This document shows, piece after piece, positions 59,858 through 64,000 of a DNA stretch of 64,000 nucleotides (position 1 is the first letter of the stretch; each line of letters begins with the position of its first letter). The notes under the pieces were generated by a model that did no database searches, was not told the origin of the DNA, and saw nothing but the letters and a program-made list of their open reading frames with translations. The DNA comes from Rhodanobacter sp. OK091 (GTDB taxonomy: Bacteria; Pseudomonadota; Gammaproteobacteria; Xanthomonadales; Rhodanobacteraceae). Position numbers and translations under genes: made by a program. The stretch covers positions 1,922,001 to 1,986,000 of the forward strand of contig NZ_FRCH01000001.1 of NCBI RefSeq assembly GCF_900142825.1, in the 5' to 3' direction.

Positions 59858-60037
59858 TCACGACTCGGGTGGATCGCGCCGGCGAGTGTGCGTCACCGCA
59901 CCGACAATGCCGATGCCCAGCAGTACCAGCACGCCGACGATGATCCACTGCGTTGGCGTATGCAGCATATAGGCCGCGTAGGCCAGGCCGGCGATAACGA
60001 CGATCATGCCGAGTAGATAAAGCGCAAATGAGGACAT
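59858..60037 (-). CDS. Small two-span membrane protein
   Basis: A 59-residue protein: MSSFALYLLGMIVVIAGLAY is the first span, WIIVGVLVLLGIGIVGAV the second, ending in a basic tail THTRRRDPPES (positive-inside, cytoplasmic C-terminus). AGG lies 6 nt before the ATG. The hydrophobic pattern and codon use are not those of random sequence. No family recognised. It is convergent with the S9 peptidase gene, separated by a hairpin, and divergent from the hydroxylase gene. Confidence 0.75.
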   Translation of the reverse strand: MSSFALYLLGMIVVIAGLAYAAYMLHTPTQWIIVGVLVLLGIGIVGAVTHTRRRDPPES

Positions 60038-60245
60038 GGGTACCTACGTATCGTCTGGCGTGGCATGGATCGAAGAAACCGAACCGTTGCCGGGAATCCG
60101 AGCAGACACGCACCGCCATCATCGGCACGTGAAGACATGCCGGCACCGACCCTCGTATCGGCAGGAAACATTGGCCGGAAGACGATGGTCCGGGCATCAT
60201 TCGCAGGCCCTGCCGGTTTTACCTCGCCTCATCACCGGTTCGTCC

Positions 60246-61037
60246 ATGACCTCTGCCTCGCCACCTTGTGTCCGACTGCCGCTACGCTTCGATGCCGATG
60301 CCATGCGTGCGGCCGTCGCCGCGTTGCCGCAGGATGCCTGGCAACCCCACTTCAACACCGGCTATTACAACGGCGACTGGAGCGGCGTCGCCCTGCGCAG
60401 CTTCGACGATGCCCCGTTGCCGCTCGCTCCGGGCAGCGGGGCGGCAAAAGACACCGCGCACTGCGACGCGTTCTGGCGCGAGCAGCTGGCCAGGCTGCAG
60501 ACAGGACTGCGCAGCGCCCGCCTGTTGCGGCTGGGACCGGGTGCATCCATCCACGAGCACCGCGACTACGATCTGGGCACGCCCGAGGGCGATCTTCGCG
60601 TGCACATCCCCATCGTCACCGACGCTCAGGTGGATTTTCTGCTCGACGGACTGCGCGTGCCGATGCAGGCCGGCGAGTGCTGGTTCCTCGATCTGTCCAG
60701 GCCGCACCGCGTCGACAACCATGGCGGTTGCCAGCGTATCCATCTGGTGGTCGATTGCCGGCCGTCTCCCTGGTTTACCGCGCAGATCGACGCCGGTTTC
60801 CCCGACACACCGGCGAGCCAACCCAGCCGCGGCAACGAAGCCTTCGCCGCCTTTCGCGACCATGTCCATGCCGATCCCGCGCTGCAGGCCATGCTCGACG
60901 GGCATCAGGACAACCGGGCCTTCGTGCACGCCGTGCTGGCGCTGGCGGCCGACACCGGTCACCGCTTCGGCGAGCAGGACGTGCACGCCGCCATTGCCCA
61001 GGGACGACGTGACTGGGCCGAACAATGGCTGGTTTGA
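60246..61037 (+). CDS. Aspartyl/asparaginyl beta-hydroxylase-like oxygenase
   Basis: A 263-residue Fe(II)/2-oxoglutarate oxygenase of the Asp/Asn beta-hydroxylase fold. Seen: LRLGPGASIHEHRDYDLG with metal ligand His, LRVHIPIVTDAQVDFLLDG, and the distal ligand in FLDLSRPHRVDNHGG followed by RIHLVVDCRP. A further helical domain of about 75 residues follows. Start taken at ATG 60246; the frame is open upstream but not coding in character. Its 3' end overlaps the sulfotransferase gene by 13 nt, so the two enzymes are translated together and may act on one substrate. Confidence 0.88.
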   Translation: MTSASPPCVRLPLRFDADAMRAAVAALPQDAWQPHFNTGYYNGDWSGVALRSFDDAPLPLAPGSGAAKDTAHCDAFWREQLARLQTGLRSARLLRLGPGASIHEHRDYDLGTPEGDLRVHIPIVTDAQVDFLLDGLRVPMQAGECWFLDLSRPHRVDNHGGCQRIHLVVDCRPSPWFTAQIDAGFPDTPASQPSRGNEAFAAFRDHVHADPALQAMLDGHQDNRAFVHAVLALAADTGHRFGEQDVHAAIAQGRRDWAEQWLV

Positions 61038-62032
61038 ACCGCGTGGATGACGACTTGCGCGCATGGCTGCCGATCAGGCTGTGGCCGGACAAGGGCGAGT
61101 GGTGGGTCGACTGGTGCCGGTTCGGCACCCAGCCGCTGCGCGAACCGTTTTTCTACGACAGCGTGGCGCTGGCATTGCAACGCCCCTTCAATCTGGCCTT
61201 TCGCCGGCGCACCGGCATGCAGGCGCTGCTCGAATGGCGCACGCGCAGTCCGGGCATCGCGCCGACGGCCTTCATCTTTCATGCCTCGCGCTGCGGCTCC
61301 ACCTTGATGGCCCGCATGCTGTCCCGGCTGGACAGCCATGCCGTGCTTTCCGAGCCGTCCCCGCTCGATGCCGCGCTGCGCGCGCACTACCGGGATCCTT
61401 CCGCAGCGGAACATCAGGAGAGCTGGATCCGTGCGCTGCTCGGTGCCTACGGGCAGCGCCGGCTCGGCGGGGAGCGCGCGCTGGTGGTCAAGCTCGACGC
61501 CTGGAACATTTTCGAACTGCCGCTGCTGCGACGATGCTTCCCCGATACGCCGTGGCTGTTCCTGTATCGCGATCCGCGCCAGATCGCCGCCTCGCACCTG
61601 CACTCGCCCGGCCGACACATGGTGCCGGGCCTGATCGGCCCATCGCCGCTGGCGATGGCGGACGAACACGAGCAGGCGTTGTCGCGGCCCGAATACGTCG
61701 CGCGCACGATCGGCCGCCTGCTCGCCGCAGGGCTGGAACAGTGCCGGCGCCACGGCGGCCTGGCAGTCCATTACGACGAATTGCCGGGAGCCGTGACCGG
61801 GCGGCTCGCTCGCTTGCTGGCGCTGGATCCGTCCGACGCCGCGGCCGTGCTGGCAGGCGCAGCGCACCACTCCAAGCGCCCCAGCGAGCGGTTCGGGCCG
61901 GACCGTCAGGACAAACCGCCGGCCGTCGACGACGCTACCCGCCAGCAAGTGGAGCAGTGGGCAATGCAACCGTATGCAGCGCTGGAAGCGCTGCGTGCCG
62001 ATCAGCGACCGATGGTCGCGCGCCTGCCCTGA
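61025..62032 (+). CDS. Sulfotransferase family protein
   Basis: A 335-residue protein with the PAPS-binding P-loop in FIFHASRCGSTLMARMLSRL (about residues 84-103), VVKLDAWNIFELPLL and the 3'-phosphate site LFLYRDPRQIAASHLHS. The remainder is helical, with an unusual N-terminal 80 residues (WLPIRLWPDKGEWWVDWCRF). It fits the bacterial sulfotransferase family 3-type fold. It starts 13 nt inside the upstream hydroxylase gene, a strong sign of coupling. Acceptor unknown; sulfation of a hydroxyl introduced by the oxygenase is a reasonable hypothesis. Confidence 0.87.
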   Translation: MAGLNRVDDDLRAWLPIRLWPDKGEWWVDWCRFGTQPLREPFFYDSVALALQRPFNLAFRRRTGMQALLEWRTRSPGIAPTAFIFHASRCGSTLMARMLSRLDSHAVLSEPSPLDAALRAHYRDPSAAEHQESWIRALLGAYGQRRLGGERALVVKLDAWNIFELPLLRRCFPDTPWLFLYRDPRQIAASHLHSPGRHMVPGLIGPSPLAMADEHEQALSRPEYVARTIGRLLAAGLEQCRRHGGLAVHYDELPGAVTGRLARLLALDPSDAAAVLAGAAHHSKRPSERFGPDRQDKPPAVDDATRQQVEQWAMQPYAALEALRADQRPMVARLP

Positions 62033-62056
62033 TCGACGCGTTCAACCGCGGCCACG

Positions 62057-63175
62057 CTAGAACAATTCGCCCTGCGGCGAAACCTTGCGCGGCGGTACGA
62101 AGCGCGAAGTATCGAGCATGAGTTCGCGGGCGCGGCCGAAGCCGTGCTTGCGGCAGGCCACGTCGAAACGGCGGCGCAGCAGGTCGGCGAACACACCTTG
62201 CCCGCGCATGCGGGTGGCGAAGTCGCTGTCGTAGTCGCGGCCGCCGTTCATCTGCTGCACCAGGCTCATCACGTGCGCGGCGCGTTGCGGCGCGTGCAAC
62301 GCCAGCCATTCGCGGAACAGCTGCTTCAACTCGTGCGGCAGGCGCAGCGCGGTGTAGCCCGCGCAGCGTGCGCCGGCGTCGGCGGCTTGCGCCATCACCG
62401 CTTCCATGTCGCGATCGTTCAAGGCGGGAATGATCGGCGCCACCAGCACGCCGACCGGCACGCCGGCTTCGGCCAGCGTGCGGATCGCCTTGATCCGCCG
62501 ATGCGGCGCGCTGGCGCGGGGCTCGAGTTTCGCGGCCAGATGGTTGTCCAGCGAGTTGACCGAGACGAATACCTGCACCAGCCGTTCACGCGCCATCGGC
62601 ACCAGGATGTCGAGATCACGTTCGACCAGCGCGTTCTTGGTGACGATGGTGCACGGGTGATGGCATTCGGCCAGCAGTTCCAGCGCAGCGCGAGTCAGCC
62701 GCCATCGCCTCTCGATCGGCTGGTAAGGATCGGTATTGCTGCCGATGTTGATCGGGCTGATCACATAACCGCGCTTGGCCAGTTCGGCGCGCAGCACGTC
62801 GGCGAAATTGCCCTTGGCGCGCAGTTTCGTCTCGAAGTCCAGTCCGGGCGAAAGGTTGAGATAACTGTGCGATGGCCGCGCAAAGCAGTAGATGCAGCCA
62901 TGCTCGCAGCCACGATATGGATTGATGGCCTGGCTGAAAGCGATGTCGGGCGAATCGTTGCGGCTGATCACGCTGCGCGCACGTTCTTCGGTGACCTCGG
63001 TGCGCGGACGCGGCGCATCTTCGTCCAGCAGCGCGCTTTGCCAGCCGTCATCTTCGGCCTGATGGCGGATGCTCTCGAAGCGGCCCTCGGGATTGGAGGC
63101 GGCGCCGCGACCCTTGATCATCCGGCCCGGCCGGGCCGGATCATTCGGGTTTGCCGTTGGCGATGAATCGTCCAT
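62057..63175 (-). CDS. PA0069 family radical SAM protein
   Basis: A 372-residue radical SAM enzyme. The 4Fe-4S site is NPYRGCEHGCIYCFARPSHS (CxxxCxxC); GLDFETKLRAKGNF, GSNTDPYQPIERRWRLTR and VFVSVNSLDNHLAAKLEPRA are family signatures of the PA0069/spore-photoproduct-lyase-like group. The N-terminal IKGRGAASNPEGRF also matches. Start placed at ATG 63175 (MDDSSPTANP). It ends 25 bp from the convergent sulfotransferase gene. The reaction is not known for this family. Confidence 0.92.
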   Translation of the reverse strand: MDDSSPTANPNDPARPGRMIKGRGAASNPEGRFESIRHQAEDDGWQSALLDEDAPRPRTEVTEERARSVISRNDSPDIAFSQAINPYRGCEHGCIYCFARPSHSYLNLSPGLDFETKLRAKGNFADVLRAELAKRGYVISPINIGSNTDPYQPIERRWRLTRAALELLAECHHPCTIVTKNALVERDLDILVPMARERLVQVFVSVNSLDNHLAAKLEPRASAPHRRIKAIRTLAEAGVPVGVLVAPIIPALNDRDMEAVMAQAADAGARCAGYTALRLPHELKQLFREWLALHAPQRAAHVMSLVQQMNGGRDYDSDFATRMRGQGVFADLLRRRFDVACRKHGFGRARELMLDTSRFVPPRKVSPQGELF

Positions 63176-63323
63176 CTGCCCAGTTTGCCGTGGCGATGTC
63201 TCAGCCGTCGCGACATCCCGTTCACGGACCGGCTCAGACCAGTGCAAGGAGGATTCCGGCAGCGCTATGATGCGCGCATCCGGCCGCCGAAAGCGGTACG
63301 TTTCCGTGCATCCGAGGCCCGCC

Positions 63324-63569
63324 ATGCGCTGGTTGCTGCTCGTTCTCACCGTGTTCGCGTTCGTGCTGTGCTTTACCCGCCACAGTGCCGGTGCCTGGGG
63401 CTTCTGGCTGCTGATTGGCGTGATCGGCATCGTCGCCACGACGCTGGCGTTTGCGCAGGCGCGCATTGCCGGCAACGCACGCAGCGACAGTCTGTCCGAG
63501 TACGACCTGAAACGGTTGCGCGAAGGCAAGGATCCGCTCAATCACGACCGCTCCACATCCCAACGCTGA
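63324..63569 (+). CDS. Small two-span membrane protein of unknown function
   Basis: An 81-residue protein: MRWLLLVLTVFAFVLCFTR is the first span, WGFWLLIGVIGIVATTLAF the second, then a charged tail with DSLSEYDLKRLREGKDPLNH. GAGG 6 nt upstream of the ATG. The tail pattern looks conserved-type rather than random. Divergent from the radical SAM gene; a stress-protein gene follows on the same strand. Confidence 0.8.
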   Translation: MRWLLLVLTVFAFVLCFTRHSAGAWGFWLLIGVIGIVATTLAFAQARIAGNARSDSLSEYDLKRLREGKDPLNHDRSTSQR

Positions 63570-63633
63570 CTCTTGGCTGGCGCGATGCGGAACCCCGCGT
63601 CGCTGCGCCCCCACGGCCCATCAGGAGTTCGTC

Positions 63634-63894
63634 ATGACTGCAAGCGGCTTGATCGTTTTTCTGCTCATCGGTGCGATCGCAGGCTGGCTCGCCGGCTTGA
63701 TCGTGCGCGGTTTCGGCTTCGGCCTGCTCGGCAATATCGTGGTCGGCATCATCGGCGCGTTTCTCGCCGGCTGGTTGTTGCCTATGCTCGGCATCGGCTT
63801 CAGCCTCGGCAGTCCGATCGTCACCAGCATCGTCTACGCGATGATTGGCGCGATCGTGTTGCTGGTGATCATCGGCCTGATCAAGCGAGCCTGA
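63634..63894 (+). CDS. GlsB/YeaQ/YmgE family stress-response membrane protein
   Basis: An 86-residue membrane protein with three hydrophobic spans: SGLIVFLLIGAIAGWLAGLI (the GAIAGWLAG family signature), GFGLLGNIVVGIIGAFLAGW and SIVYAMIGAIVLLVIIGLIK. AGGAG 6 nt before the ATG. The family (transglycosylase-associated protein) is induced by acid, osmotic or envelope stress in enterics; direct function unknown. A bidirectional terminator follows. Confidence 0.93.
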   Translation: MTASGLIVFLLIGAIAGWLAGLIVRGFGFGLLGNIVVGIIGAFLAGWLLPMLGIGFSLGSPIVTSIVYAMIGAIVLLVIIGLIKRA

Positions 63895-63935
63895 TCAGCG
63901 GCCCTGATCAGCGAGCCTGGTCGAACCGGCCACAC

Positions 63936-63969
63936 AAAAACGCAGCGGCTCTCGCCGCTGCGTTTTTTT
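63936..63969 (+). terminator. Rho-independent terminator after the stress membrane protein
   Basis: Stem AAAAACGCAGCGGC / GCCGCTGCGTTTTT with a TCTC loop and a run of seven T residues. The A-run on the left makes it usable in both directions. Immediately before it, CCTGATCAGCG is repeated directly at the end of the gene. Confidence 0.92.
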
Positions 63970-64000
63970 GAAGCTGCCGTTCACGCCGTAATGTCGACGT

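Overview
The window is GC-rich, densely coding DNA with no rRNA, tRNA, CRISPR array, insertion sequence or prophage core. Its gene content (TorF-type porin with glnK-amtB, PhhA with a divergent Lrp regulator, a PA0069-type radical SAM protein, NodT-type RND efflux, MASE1 diguanylate cyclase, many secreted S9/DUF885 hydrolases) points to a gammaproteobacterium of the Xanthomonadales (Lysobacterales), most likely Rhodanobacteraceae (Dyella/Rhodanobacter/Luteibacter-like). The family assignment is inference from gene content only.

Region by region. 1-3.8 kb: a left-truncated secreted Ig-like protein, divergent from three paralogous tail-collar (microcystin-dependent protein-like) genes, a GNAT acetyltransferase and a convergent DUF6916 gene. 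4-12.7 kb: a cyclic-di-GMP block (MASE1-PAS-PAS-GGDEF; GAF-GAF-GGDEF-EAL; DUF1631 coupled to a PilZ protein) with a perfect CRP/Clp-type palindrome in front, interrupted by a short fimbrial-like gene. 12.7-17.1 kb: nitrogen assimilation, glnA and torF-glnK-amtB, each preceded by a sigma-54 -24/-12 element and an upstream dyad placed like an NtrC enhancer. 17.2-25.9 kb: uppP, then a LysR regulator divergent from a MexEF/OqxAB-like efflux operon ending in a short-chain dehydrogenase. 25.9-34.8 kb: an island of secreted PD40 beta-propeller proteins around a LytS/LytTR two-component pair, with one direct-repeat operator in front of four genes. 34.8-38.5 kb: an overlapping set of small envelope genes with an AI-2E-family permease, a PEBP protein, and a GIY-YIG gene lying among palindromic repeats. 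38.7-47 kb: a sorbosone dehydrogenase-like protein, a Ycf46-like AAA ATPase, an exported methyltransferase-like protein, VOC, DUF3820, a 2OG oxygenase, YheT, PlsC, Lrp and phhA. 47-55.4 kb: SGNH hydrolase, a RES/Xre toxin-antitoxin pair, DUF885-SulP-ParBc_2 operon, WYL regulator, GST and a DJ-1/PfpI protein. 55.5-64 kb: fbp, patatin lipoprotein, S9 peptidase, a small membrane protein, an aspartyl beta-hydroxylase/sulfotransferase pair, radical SAM protein and two small membrane proteins.

The strongest new signal is the propeller/LytTR island. Four promoters carry paired GTCAC-containing repeats 11-12 bp apart, each with at least an 8/9 match to the CCGTTCGTC core known for AlgR, and a LytS/LytTR pair is encoded in the middle. 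This suggests a self-contained regulon of secreted propeller proteins of unknown role. Other leads are the hydroxylase/sulfotransferase pair, the tail-collar/DUF6916 cluster, and the sigma-54 architecture of the nitrogen genes.
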